Of a DNA stretch of 64,000 nt, positions 35,307 through 43,713 are shown in pieces. The notes below the pieces were generated by a model. That model searched no databases, had not been told where the DNA came from, and saw only the letters and a list, made by a program, of their open reading frames with translations. This stretch comes from Ancylomarina sp. 16SWW S1-10-2 (GTDB lineage: Bacteria > Bacteroidota > Bacteroidia > Bacteroidales > Marinifilaceae). A program made the translations under genes and the position numbers. The stretch lies in NCBI RefSeq assembly GCF_009669305.1, contig NZ_SADB01000019.1, forward strand, positions 2,972-66,971, in the 5' to 3' direction. The stretch's first letter is position 1; each line of letters opens with the position of its first letter.

Positions 35307-35678
35307 TTACTTGTCTTTATTAATTTCTTTCTTAGTTATCTCAATCATTTCTTCTAAATCTGAGATGCTTAAGTTATTCTCTTTGGCAAAAAAAGATGCC
35401 ATTTTTGAGAACGAACCATTAAAATAGTTTTGCAATAAACTACCCATTTGTTGACCAGAGTATTCTTCTTTAGTAATTTTTGGAACAAACAAATGCGTTT
35501 TACCTTGTGGGATATTTGTTACGAAACCTTTCTTTTCTAACACTTTTAAAACCGTAGCAACAGTCGTGTAAGCAGGTTTAGGTAAATCAAATTTATCGAC
35601 AATGTTTCTTACATTACTCTCATTCAAATCCCACAATATTTGCATTACCTGTTCTTCTGCTTTAGTCATTTGTTTCAT
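35307..35678 (-). CDS. BlaI/MecI family transcriptional repressor
   Basis: Starting at the ATG at 35678 the protein has 123 residues (MKQMTKAEEQVMQILWDL...). It has a winged helix with the recognition helix KPAYTTVATVLKVLEKKGFV and a C-terminal dimerisation tail (FFAKENNLSISDLEEMIEITKKE), the normal BlaI size. The upstream ATG at 35717 would almost coincide with the predicted transcription start, so the internal start is preferred. Two palindromic operators lie immediately upstream, one overlapping the promoter, so it most likely represses itself and the downstream M56 gene. Confidence 0.94.
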   Translation of the reverse strand: MKQMTKAEEQVMQILWDLNESNVRNIVDKFDLPKPAYTTVATVLKVLEKKGFVTNIPQGKTHLFVPKITKEEYSGQQMGSLLQNYFNGSFSKMASFFAKENNLSISDLEEMIEITKKEINKDK

Positions 35679-35720
35679 ATATATGCTCTTTATTGTAATT
35701 ATCGATTTTAAACTCATTGT

Positions 35721-35780
35721 CTACTACAAATGTAGTAGTATAAATGTTAGTAACAAACTTTTCTACTACTTTTGTAGTAG
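35721..35780 (-). promoter_or_regulatory. BlaI operators and promoter
   Basis: Two palindromes, CTACTACAAATGTAGTAG (35721-35738) and CTACTACTTTTGTAGTAG (35763-35780), contain the TACA/TGTA half-sites known for BlaI/MecI. Reading left on the minus strand, TTTG (35754-35757) and TACATTTG (35727-35734) are 19 nt apart and form a perfect Bacteroidetes promoter whose -7 box lies inside the first operator. Repressor binding would therefore block transcription directly. Confidence 0.85.
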
Positions 35781-35791
35781 GGTGTTTGCAT

Positions 35792-35822
35792 AAAAAATCC
35801 CCAAAGCTTTTGTTTTGGGGAT
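35792..35822 (-). terminator. Terminator of the two-component operon
   Basis: Stem ATCCCCAAA / TTTGGGGAT with a run of T on the minus strand, placed between the response-regulator gene and the BlaI operator region. Confidence 0.85.
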
Positions 35823-35848
35823 GTCTTATGGAATTATTTTTTTTGAAA

Positions 35849-36535
35849 TTACATAATCAGCTTATAACCTTTACCATGAACATTAATAATTTCGATATTA
35901 GTGTCTGGTTTAAGATGTTTTCGAAGTTTAGTGATATAGACATCCATACTCCTAGCATTAAAGTAATTATCGTCTAGCCAAATGGTTTTAAGAGCTAAAT
36001 TACGTTCAAGTACTTCATTCATATTAATACAAAGTAATTTAAGTAGCTCAGATTCTTTTGTGGTTAGTTTAATAGCTTTGTCACCATCGTGAAGCAATTG
36101 TTTTTTTGAATCGAAAAGGAAACGTCCAAGTTTGAATTCATCTTGTTTATTTTCCTTTTTCCCACCAGCTCTTCTTAGTACAGCTTCTATACGAACGAGT
36201 AGCTCTTCCATACTGAAAGGCTTAGTCATATAATCGTCTGCTCCTAGTTTAAAACCTTCCAATACATCATCTTTCATCGATTTTGCAGTTAGAAAAATGA
36301 TAGGAATTCCAGAGTTAATTAAACGAATGTCTTTTGCTAAAGTAAATCCATCACGATGAGGCATCATGACATCGAAAATACCAATATCAAATGGATTTTT
36401 TAAAAATGCATCGTATGCCTTATCTCCATCTTCGCATAAGGTTGTATTGTAGCCCTTAGCAATTAAATATTCTTTAAGCAATAGGCCGAGATTTGCGTCA
36501 TCTTCAGCCAATAAGACTTTAATTTCTTTTTCCAT
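35849..36535 (-). CDS. OmpR-family response regulator
   Basis: The receiver domain (residues 1-120) has the acidic pair in LLAEDDANLG, the phospho-acceptor Asp in FDIGIFDVMMP (about residue 55), and the Lys in DDYMTKPF. The C-terminal winged helix (about 130-228) has LTTKESELLKLL and NARSMDVYITKLRKHLKPD. It resembles the RprY-type regulators of Bacteroides. Its gene follows the kinase after 5 nt in the direction of transcription, so the two are one operon. Confidence 0.94.
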   Translation of the reverse strand: MEKEIKVLLAEDDANLGLLLKEYLIAKGYNTTLCEDGDKAYDAFLKNPFDIGIFDVMMPHRDGFTLAKDIRLINSGIPIIFLTAKSMKDDVLEGFKLGADDYMTKPFSMEELLVRIEAVLRRAGGKKENKQDEFKLGRFLFDSKKQLLHDGDKAIKLTTKESELLKLLCINMNEVLERNLALKTIWLDDNYFNARSMDVYITKLRKHLKPDTNIEIINVHGKGYKLIM

Positions 36536-36540
36536 AATGT

Positions 36541-38043
36541 CTATTTTTTAAATGGTAGGTATACTTCAAATTTAGTACCCTTTCCAAGGCTACTGTTAAC
36601 ACTTACATGACCTCCGTGGGCATCGACAATTCTTTTCACATAGGATAATCCTAAGCCAAAACCTTTTACGTTGTGAACATTTCCTGTGTGTACTCTGAAG
36701 AATCGCTCAAAAATCATTTTTTGATCTTCTTTTGATATGCCAATACCGTTGTCGGTAATCGTCATTACAATTCCTTTATCTTTATTTCTTGTACTAATAC
36801 TTATTTCAGGTGCATCTTTACTATACTTAATGGCGTTATCCATTAAGTTTGAGATAAGATTACCTATATGAACTTCATCCAACATAACTAGATCCTCTTT
36901 GGCATCTAGATGTTGATAAGTGTTTCCTTTTTTATCTTCAACCTTAATAGCAAAGTTAGGCATTAGATTCTCAATTATCTGATGAAGATTAACTGCTTTC
37001 AGTTTTAATTTTAAACGCCCCTCGTTAAAGATAGCCATTTGCAGCACTTTTTCAACTTGATAACTTAAGCGACGACTCTCATCATTAATGATTTTAGCCA
37101 TTTGGTTCATACTCTCGGGAGTAGTTGCTACCGAAGTATCTCTAAGCATTTGTGAAGCAAGAGAAATAGTAGAAATGGGCGTCTTAAACTCATGTGTCAT
37201 ATTATTGATAAAGTCGTTTTTAATTTTTGATAAACGTTTCTGTCTAAATATGATAAAAATAGTGAAAGCACAACACAAAATTAATAATAATGATAAAACC
37301 AATGAAGGAACTAACATTGTATATGATTTAATAATGTACTTATGCATCTCTGGAAAATAGATATACATATAATGCGACTTCCTGAATGAATCGTTTGGGA
37401 ATAAAAGCTTTGAAAACTTTTCTTGCTTATCGTATTTAAAATAGTCGTCTGATTTTTTTACAAATTTATTATCTGATTTTATCGCATATTCGAAATCTAA
37501 TTTAATCCCGTTGTTAGTTAATTTCTCTTTAATTAGTTTGTGTATTGTATTTAGATTTATTCGCTGTTTAAGAGGCATCGATTGACGAGCCATACTTGCA
37601 GCTATGAATGAGGTTTGGGTCTGATAGTTTCCAATCCTATTATTTGAAAATCCCAATCGAGGATCTTGAGCTCTTTTAAGTAAATCGCTAAATGATTTTG
37701 TATTGAGTTCGGTTTCCTTAGTATCTACAATTTTATTATCCTCATAGTAACTTACTGAAGCAGTTTGATGCTGAGAAGGATTAGGTGGAAAGTCAATAGT
37801 ATATCTAAGACCACTAATTTTTTTATTTGATTGGCTACTTCCGTTACCTTCTAAAATGCTTTTTGCTTCATCGTCAGATTCCATCTTATCGACCACTTGA
37901 TCGAGAGCTTTGCTTATTGTAAGAATAAGCTGATCTTCCTTAATTTTTGCAGTAGATTGATAGTACTTGATTTGAATTAAAATCAATCCACATAAGGAAA
38001 TTGCTAAGATGATTGTTACTAACCAAATATATTTTTTGCTCAT
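36541..38043 (-). CDS. Sensor histidine kinase
   Basis: Two membrane helices (about 5-25 and 236-260) bound a periplasmic sensor region of about 210 residues with no recognisable ligand domain. The kinase core has the His box FINNMTHEFKTPISTIS (His about residue 282), the N box DNAIKYS, DNGIGISKEDQ (G1), FERFF and GFGLGLSYVKRIV (G2). It is of the RprX/HisKA type and the first gene of a two-gene operon with the adjacent response regulator. The signal is unknown. Confidence 0.94.
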   Translation of the reverse strand: MSKKYIWLVTIILAISLCGLILIQIKYYQSTAKIKEDQLILTISKALDQVVDKMESDDEAKSILEGNGSSQSNKKISGLRYTIDFPPNPSQHQTASVSYYEDNKIVDTKETELNTKSFSDLLKRAQDPRLGFSNNRIGNYQTQTSFIAASMARQSMPLKQRINLNTIHKLIKEKLTNNGIKLDFEYAIKSDNKFVKKSDDYFKYDKQEKFSKLLFPNDSFRKSHYMYIYFPEMHKYIIKSYTMLVPSLVLSLLLILCCAFTIFIIFRQKRLSKIKNDFINNMTHEFKTPISTISLASQMLRDTSVATTPESMNQMAKIINDESRRLSYQVEKVLQMAIFNEGRLKLKLKAVNLHQIIENLMPNFAIKVEDKKGNTYQHLDAKEDLVMLDEVHIGNLISNLMDNAIKYSKDAPEISISTRNKDKGIVMTITDNGIGISKEDQKMIFERFFRVHTGNVHNVKGFGLGLSYVKRIVDAHGGHVSVNSSLGKGTKFEVYLPFKK

Positions 38044-38322
38044 GAGTACAAATATAGAAAAATACTTATGCGCATGTTCATGCTTAACAATCTTTAACGG
38101 AGCAATAAAGCTTTTAAATTAGATTGATAGGGAAAATTATAATGGATGTTAATATTTAGCATTTGTAAATGAGAATAGTGTCGTTTTTTGCTTATCAATT
38201 TTAGAATCGAATGATTAACTCTATTGTGTCTAATTTATTATAATGGGATGTGTTGTGTTGCAATTTTCATTTGATTGTAATATGTTGTATAACATGTTTT
38301 CTTATTTTTCATCATTATAATG
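38044..38322. other. Intergenic region upstream of the kinase gene
   Basis: AT-rich. No gene and no repeat seen apart from promoter-like patches; the promoter of the kinase operon should lie near 38044-38150 on the minus strand. Confidence 0.35.
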
Positions 38323-38351
38323 TTGAATTTAATTTATAGGTATTATTTTTG
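38323..38351 (+). promoter_or_regulatory. Orphan Bacteroidetes-type promoter
   Basis: TTG (38323-38325) and TATTTTTG (38344-38351) are 18 nt apart, a good -33/-7 pair. No protein gene follows within 400 nt; a hairpin terminator lies about 55 nt downstream instead. Confidence 0.55.
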
Positions 38352-38357
38352 CGCAGG

Positions 38358-38440
38358 AAGATTGATACTTGTGATTGGTCTTCTAATTTTGGTTAATAGT
38401 TAGTAGAGAGGATGGTTGTGGTTACCATCCTTTTCTTTTA
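38358..38440 (+). ncRNA. Candidate small RNA of about 80 nt
   Basis: The segment runs from the predicted transcription start to a terminator-like hairpin (AGGATGGT with ACCATCCT, 7-nt loop, then TTTTCTTTT). It contains no start codon with a sensible frame. I do not recognise an RNA family. The call depends on the promoter and the terminator being real. Confidence 0.4.
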
Positions 38441-38793
38441 AAAATTAGTCTCGCTCTGCTATAGATTTAGCTCGCCTAGTTCATCTCTTTTTTCATTCTT
38501 CGGTGTTCTTTCTTAAATAATGCTAGTTGTTGGTGTTCTGGTATTTATTATTTTCTTTTCTATTTTTCGATACAACATGTTTATAGTCTGTGTTATAAGC
38601 GATCTTTTGGTATGTTCTTTTTGATAATAAGAAAGAGAAATCTTATCAATCGTTAAAATATATTTGAAGCTTGATATTTTTGATTATTTTTGGTGATTAT
38701 TCTAGGCATATAAAAAGAGCTTGGTAATCAGTTGAAATTGAGTGCCCTTTTTATAGAATTGAAAAGTAATTAGTTTTGGAAAACACATATTAT

Positions 38794-39360
38794 ATGAAGT
38801 ATATTTTTTCTTTATTCACCATTGTATTTGCTTTTTGCCTTTCATCACTTTATGCGCAAGAGTATGAAACAGAACCAATAGTAAATTCGCTAGAGCCGAG
38901 TGTTCAAGATTCTATTCGCGTGAAAAAGATGGAATTTTATAAAGGTGATGTAGAATTTATCGATAGACTAAGAAAGGATAGTTTAGGTGAAGGTTCGGTA
39001 AAAATTATCCAGGACTATAGAATTGATGAATTGCTCAAAATTGATAGAGCTGAAAATTCATATTTGCCAGGATTTCAAGGATATAGGATTCAAGTTTTTT
39101 CTGGTGGTGGTAGAGATAGAGAAAAAGCTGTTATTATAAAAAATGATCTTGAAGAGCGATTTCCCAACGATAGAGTGTATCTAAAATACCATGCGCCTGA
39201 TTTTCGGGTACTTATTGGGAATTTTAGGAATAATTTCGAAGCTGTTTATTTGTATAAGAAATGTTTGAAAATATATCCTAATAGTTATATAAGGAGAGAT
39301 CAAATAGATTTGGTTGATCTTGAAGTACAAGAAAAAATTGAGATTGAGGAAATGGAATAA
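38794..39360 (+). CDS. SPOR-domain protein, secreted
   Basis: Starting at ATG 38794 (MKYIFSLFTIVFAFCLSSLYAQ) the protein has a signal peptide and about 167 mature residues. The C-terminal half is a SPOR domain (GYRIQVFSGGGRDREKAVIIKNDLEERFP ... FRVLIGNFRNNFEAVYLYKKCLK), which binds denuded glycan strands at the septum. A charged linker separates it from the N-terminus. A TTG six codons upstream is open but would give a longer, non-signal start. Probably periplasmic or outer-membrane associated; it may mark division sites. Confidence 0.88.
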   Translation: MKYIFSLFTIVFAFCLSSLYAQEYETEPIVNSLEPSVQDSIRVKKMEFYKGDVEFIDRLRKDSLGEGSVKIIQDYRIDELLKIDRAENSYLPGFQGYRIQVFSGGGRDREKAVIIKNDLEERFPNDRVYLKYHAPDFRVLIGNFRNNFEAVYLYKKCLKIYPNSYIRRDQIDLVDLEVQEKIEIEEME

Positions 39361-39365
39361 TATTG

Positions 39366-39398
39366 AACTACTTAGATGATTCTAAGTGGTTTTTTTTA
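39366..39398 (+). terminator. Terminator of the SPOR-domain gene
   Basis: Stem AACTACTTAGA / TCTAAGTGGTT (G-U pair included), TGAT loop, eight T. Confidence 0.85.
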
Positions 39399-39483
39399 TA
39401 GAATAAATTGCAAATGAATTTGTAATTTGTCCATATATAAATTATAAAAAAAGAGTACTAAATAACCATTATAATAAATTAAA

Positions 39484-41385
39484 ATGAGTGATCAACTTAA
39501 ACACGAGTGCGGAATTGCGTTAGTTCGTTTGCGTAAACCTCTTGAGTATTACCAAAAAAAGTATGGAACTTGGCAATATGGAATTCAAAAGCTTTGTCTT
39601 TTGATGGAGAAGCAGCATAATAGAGGGCAAGAAGGAGCAGGAGCCGCAAGTATAAAAATCGATCAAAGGCCAGGAACGAAATATATTCATCGTCATCGCT
39701 CAAATAGTAATCAGCCTATTAAAGATGTTTTCGATAACATTTATGGTGATCTATTAACAAAAAAAGAAGCTAACCCAGAAAAATTTGAAGATGCTAAGTG
39801 GGCAAAGGAAAATGTTCCTTTTGCTGGTGAAGTTTATTTGGGTCACCTGCGTTATGGCACATTTGGTCGTAATAGTATCGATTTTGTTCATCCTGTAAAG
39901 CGTGAAAATAATTGGCGATCTCGTAACCTTGTATTAGCAGGCAACTTTAATTTGACTAATGTTGATGAGTTGTTTAATCTATTGGTTTCTTTAGGTCAAA
40001 GTCCTTCCGATTATACAGACACAGTAACAATTCTTGAAAAAGTTGGTCATTATCTTGATGAAGAAAACCAACTTAAATTCAGACAATATAAAAACGAAGG
40101 TTATACTTCTCAGGAAATTTCGCCTTTGATTGAAAATAACCTTGATGTTCAAAAAGTTTTATCAAATGCCTCTCGTGATTGGGATGGCGGATATGCCATT
40201 GCGGGTATGTTTGGTCATGGCGATTCTTTTGTAATACGTGATCCATGGGGAATACGCCCAGCTTACTATTATCAAGATGATGAAATTGTAGTTGTTGCAT
40301 CTGAGCGTCCAGTTATTCAAACAGCTTTGAATGTTAGAGCTTGTGAGATTAAGGAAATAGGACCAGGTAATGGTGTTATTATTACTAAGAATGGTGATGT
40401 TTCGGAAGTGCCTGTTCGTGTAGCAGAGAAAAGAAGATCATGTTCGTTTGAGAGAATTTATTTTTCTAGAGGATCTGATAAGGATATCTATTTAGAGAGA
40501 AAAAAACTAGGTCAGTTATTAACACCAGTTATTCTTGATAGTATCGATAATGATATTAAAAATTCTGTTTTTTCATTTATTCCTAACACAGCAGAAACTG
40601 CATTTTATGGTATGATGGAAGGTGTAAGAAGCCATCTCCAAAAAGATAAAAAACGTAAGATCCATGAGCTGAATGGTGAGTGGACTGAAGAAAAGTTACA
40701 AGAGATTATTTCTGTTGAACCTCGTGTTGAAAAAATTGCAGTTAAGGATGTTAAGTTAAGAACATTTATATCGGGAGACGAAGGTCGTGATGATTTGGTT
40801 GGCCATGTATATGATGTAACTTATGGTATTGTTAAAAATGATGTTGATAACCTTGTTATAATCGATGATTCAATTGTACGTGGAACAACACTTAAGAAAA
40901 GTATTCTTAGAATTTTAGATAGACTTCATCCTAAGAAAATTGTGGTTGTGTCTTCGGCACCTCAAATTCGTTATCCCGATTGTTATGGTATTGATATGAC
41001 TAGAATGGGTGATTTTTGTGCTTTTAATGCAGCTATTTCTTTGCTTAAGGACAGAAATATGGAGGCTGTAATTGATGATGTTTACCAGAAGTGTAAAGCT
41101 CAGGAGAATTTACCTAAGGAAGAAGTGGTGAATTATGTAACTGAAATTTATAAACCATTTACTCCAGAAGAGATTTCTGATAAAATTTCGGAACAATTAA
41201 CACCGGAAGATATGCATGCTGAGGTGAAAATTGTATTCCAAACTGTAGAAAATCTACATCTTGCTTGTCCTGAAAATAATGGTGACTGGTATTTTACTGG
41301 TGATTATCCAACTCCAGGAGGAAACAAGGTTGTGAATAAATCATTCATCAACTATGTTGAAGGAAATTCAAAGCGATCTTATTAA
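39484..41385 (+). CDS. purF: Amidophosphoribosyltransferase, long form
   Basis: The first enzyme of de novo purine synthesis, making 5-phosphoribosylamine from PRPP and glutamine. Residues 1-8 form a propeptide before the nucleophile Cys9 (HECGIALVRL). The glutaminase domain includes NRGQEGAG and GHLRYGTFG. The phosphoribosyltransferase domain has the PRPP loop VIIDDSIVRGTTLKKSI. At 633 residues it exceeds E. coli PurF (505), with insertions at about 60-115 and an extended C-terminus. Such long forms occur in Bacteroidota, sometimes beside a standard PurF, so the exact role may differ. Confidence 0.85.
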   Translation: MSDQLKHECGIALVRLRKPLEYYQKKYGTWQYGIQKLCLLMEKQHNRGQEGAGAASIKIDQRPGTKYIHRHRSNSNQPIKDVFDNIYGDLLTKKEANPEKFEDAKWAKENVPFAGEVYLGHLRYGTFGRNSIDFVHPVKRENNWRSRNLVLAGNFNLTNVDELFNLLVSLGQSPSDYTDTVTILEKVGHYLDEENQLKFRQYKNEGYTSQEISPLIENNLDVQKVLSNASRDWDGGYAIAGMFGHGDSFVIRDPWGIRPAYYYQDDEIVVVASERPVIQTALNVRACEIKEIGPGNGVIITKNGDVSEVPVRVAEKRRSCSFERIYFSRGSDKDIYLERKKLGQLLTPVILDSIDNDIKNSVFSFIPNTAETAFYGMMEGVRSHLQKDKKRKIHELNGEWTEEKLQEIISVEPRVEKIAVKDVKLRTFISGDEGRDDLVGHVYDVTYGIVKNDVDNLVIIDDSIVRGTTLKKSILRILDRLHPKKIVVVSSAPQIRYPDCYGIDMTRMGDFCAFNAAISLLKDRNMEAVIDDVYQKCKAQENLPKEEVVNYVTEIYKPFTPEEISDKISEQLTPEDMHAEVKIVFQTVENLHLACPENNGDWYFTGDYPTPGGNKVVNKSFINYVEGNSKRSY

Positions 41386-41405
41386 ACATTGAGATTAAAT
41401 AGAAT

Positions 41406-41437
41406 AAAAAAAGTCATCCGTTAGGATGACTTTTTTT
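41406..41437. terminator. Bidirectional terminator after the amidophosphoribosyltransferase gene
   Basis: Stem AAAAAAGTCATCC / GGATGACTTTTTT with a GTTA loop; T runs on both strands serve the convergent genes. Confidence 0.9.
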
Positions 41438-41458
41438 GTTTATAATGAGTTGAATTGA

Positions 41459-42439
41459 TTAATGTCTTTTCTTGAACAAGTGAAATTTTGTTCTAGGTAA
41501 ACGTATTTTTAAGAAATTTAGATATGAAGAGATGTGACGCTCAACTTTATTCTCGTATACGTCTTCGATTGTAATCATGATACCTGTTTCTTCAACATCT
41601 CCAAAGTGAGTGTTTACAGCTGTACCAAAACTTTTCATAGATGGTGATAAACCCATGTAAGCATTAATAAGTGGAGGAATGTTTGCTCCATGCTCACGTA
41701 CAATTCTTGATAATATTTTATAGTTTTCTTTAAAATCGACACCATTATAAGTTGCATCCATAGCAGCTGTATCGGTATCTGTTTTAAGAGGATTTAATGG
41801 CCAAGCTAGCTTTTCTGGGTCACTAAACATTCTATGCATAAAGTAAAGAATATGATTACGCGCTTCAGTATTAAAATGAGGATACATCGTTACTTTTCCG
41901 AAGAAATATTTGATCTCAGGATATTCAACAATTAAGGCTCCAAGTCCATCCCAAAGGTTATCTAGAGCATAAAGGCTTTTTCGTCCTTTTAAAATTGACT
42001 GATATTCTGGCTGAACAAATGAACGACCTAGTTCAATCATTTTAGGTATGTATTGAGACTTAAATTTGTCAGAAAAATCAAATAATCTTGATGTTGCCAA
42101 AAGTAAATTTCCCTGTTTGTCGGTATGAGCATCTTTACAGATAATATAACGATATCCTCCAAGAATTTCTTTGGCTCCTGGATCCCAAACAATAAGTTGA
42201 TGGTATGGTTTTTCGTCTAAATCATAATGGTCAATATCAGTTTCCTTACCAGTCCCACCACCGGCTTTTCTGAATGTAATTTCACGTAAACGTCCTACCT
42301 CTAGCATTAAATTAGGTGAGTCGTGATGAGTGAAACAATAAATTTCGTTCGAACCTTTATTGGTTTTTCTTACAAATCTATCTTCGGTAAGTTCTTTTTC
42401 AAGGAGTTCTCTGTCTACTCGTGGGATAATATCTTTCAT
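41459..42439 (-). CDS. glsB: GlsB-like N-acyltransferase (GNAT/hemolysin-like), glycine-lipid synthesis
   Basis: This 326-residue protein has a GNAT-like acyltransferase fold (EVGRLREITFRKAGGGTG, LIVWDPGAKEILGGYRYIICKD, MIELGRSFVQPEYQ, LWDGLGALIVEYPEIKYFFGKVTMY) of the hemolysin-like, OlsB-related family. In Bacteroides the pair glsB-glsA makes N-acyl-glycine (commendamide) and then the O-acylated glycine lipid. A PlsC-type acyltransferase gene lies directly upstream here, matching that pair, so I assign GlsB on family plus context. The reaction itself is inferred. Read as one unit with the next entry. Confidence 0.75.
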   Translation of the reverse strand: MKDIIPRVDRELLEKELTEDRFVRKTNKGSNEIYCFTHHDSPNLMLEVGRLREITFRKAGGGTGKETDIDHYDLDEKPYHQLIVWDPGAKEILGGYRYIICKDAHTDKQGNLLLATSRLFDFSDKFKSQYIPKMIELGRSFVQPEYQSILKGRKSLYALDNLWDGLGALIVEYPEIKYFFGKVTMYPHFNTEARNHILYFMHRMFSDPEKLAWPLNPLKTDTDTAAMDATYNGVDFKENYKILSRIVREHGANIPPLINAYMGLSPSMKSFGTAVNTHFGDVEETGIMITIEDVYENKVERHISSYLNFLKIRLPRTKFHLFKKRH

Positions 42440-42584
42440 TTGGTCTATTTTTTTATTGGCGACAATTTTCTAACTTTTAAATTTAGAATAAGGAAACTCG
42501 TTTGTAGTGTTTTTTTAGCAATACAAGGTAAGTGAAAATAAGGAAATTATAAAAATTATGGAAGTATAATATTTCTTATTAATT

Positions 42585-43412
42585 TTATTTTTTATCAGCA
42601 AGATCGTAACATTGATTCTTTATTTTTTCGGCCCATTGGTTGTAATTTAAACTACGATCGATACTTTCATAAGGAATTGGATCACCAATGTTAATTTTAA
42701 AGTTTTTTCCTCTTTGCTTGAATAGTTCATTTACTAAATACAACATTTCAAGATTGGTTTTAATGCCTACAAGTTTCCTAAAGTTAGCTAGGTTGTAGAA
42801 GAAATTGGAGTTTCTACCACTAATGTGTATTGGAACTATATCGCGTTGGTGTTTCTTTGCTTTTACAATAAAGCTTTTCTTCCACTCGAGATCTTTAATT
42901 TCACCTTTTTGTTTTCTAGAAACTAATCCAGCAGGAAAGGTTAAAATTGTAGAATCGGATTTGTAGGCTGATTCTATGATTATTGCAGCCTCTTTTGCTT
43001 GACCTCCGTGCTTATTAATAGGAACAAATACTTTGCCCATGTTTTTGATGTTCATTAGAATATCATTAACGAGGAATCGGATTGTTTTAAAGTGTTTCCC
43101 AAATAAGGTGATTAAAATAAGACCATCTGGTCCACCTAGTGGATGGTTGGCTACTAGTAAGTAACGCTTGTTTTTATCAAGTTTTTCTAGTCCCTGAATA
43201 TCATAGGTTATCGATAATTCATCTAATATAGATTGAGAAAATTCAAAACCATGCTTTTGGTGGTTTTTCGAAAGAAAATCATTTAATTCATCTTGGTGAA
43301 TAATACGTTTTAGGTAAGAGATGATAAAACCGGGCATTAGTTTGCCTTTACTGGCAAATACCTGTTTTAGATCTATCTTTTGAAATTCTTCTGATTCTGA
43401 TTGGTCTTGCAT
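42585..43412 (-). CDS. glsA: GlsA-like O-acyltransferase (PlsC family)
   Basis: This 275-residue protein has PlsC-type acyltransferase motifs: NHPLGGPDG (catalytic His and Asp), FPAGLVSRKQKGEI for the second block, and VPIHISGRNS for the third. It is membrane-peripheral or shallow, without an obvious long helix. Glycine-lipid synthesis in Bacteroides uses such an enzyme to add the second acyl chain to N-acyl-glycine. Its neighbour on the same strand 145 nt away is the GlsB-like N-acyltransferase; the order glsA then glsB in transcription is the reverse of what I remember for Bacteroides. Other lysolipid substrates cannot be excluded. Confidence 0.7.
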   Translation of the reverse strand: MQDQSESEEFQKIDLKQVFASKGKLMPGFIISYLKRIIHQDELNDFLSKNHQKHGFEFSQSILDELSITYDIQGLEKLDKNKRYLLVANHPLGGPDGLILITLFGKHFKTIRFLVNDILMNIKNMGKVFVPINKHGGQAKEAAIIIESAYKSDSTILTFPAGLVSRKQKGEIKDLEWKKSFIVKAKKHQRDIVPIHISGRNSNFFYNLANFRKLVGIKTNLEMLYLVNELFKQRGKNFKINIGDPIPYESIDRSLNYNQWAEKIKNQCYDLADKK

Positions 43413-43645
43413 TTTAATATAATTCTTAAAATAAGGCTTTGTTGTGACTTATTACTGATTCAATAATCAGTAAATACGTGTTGAATGAAAGCCATTAAAG
43501 TCAATTACAGCCCAAATATCGTAATTTTATATCGACTTCTTTAAAAAAGAAACGAGCAATAAGTGGAAAAATACACAAGAAAGCCTTTTTATTAGTTATA
43601 AGCCTGTGTTTACTATTTAGAAGACTAGAATTTATCTTACTCTAA

Positions 43646-43675
43646 TTGTCTTTCAACGAATAAGATTTATCTTTG
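43646..43675 (+). promoter_or_regulatory. Promoter of miaB
   Basis: TTG (43646-43648) and TATCTTTG (43668-43675), 19 nt apart, form a clear -33/-7 pair about 40 nt before the start codon. Confidence 0.75.
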
Positions 43676-43713
43676 CACCTTATAAAAATTCAATAAGCCT
43701 TAATAGTAAAGCA

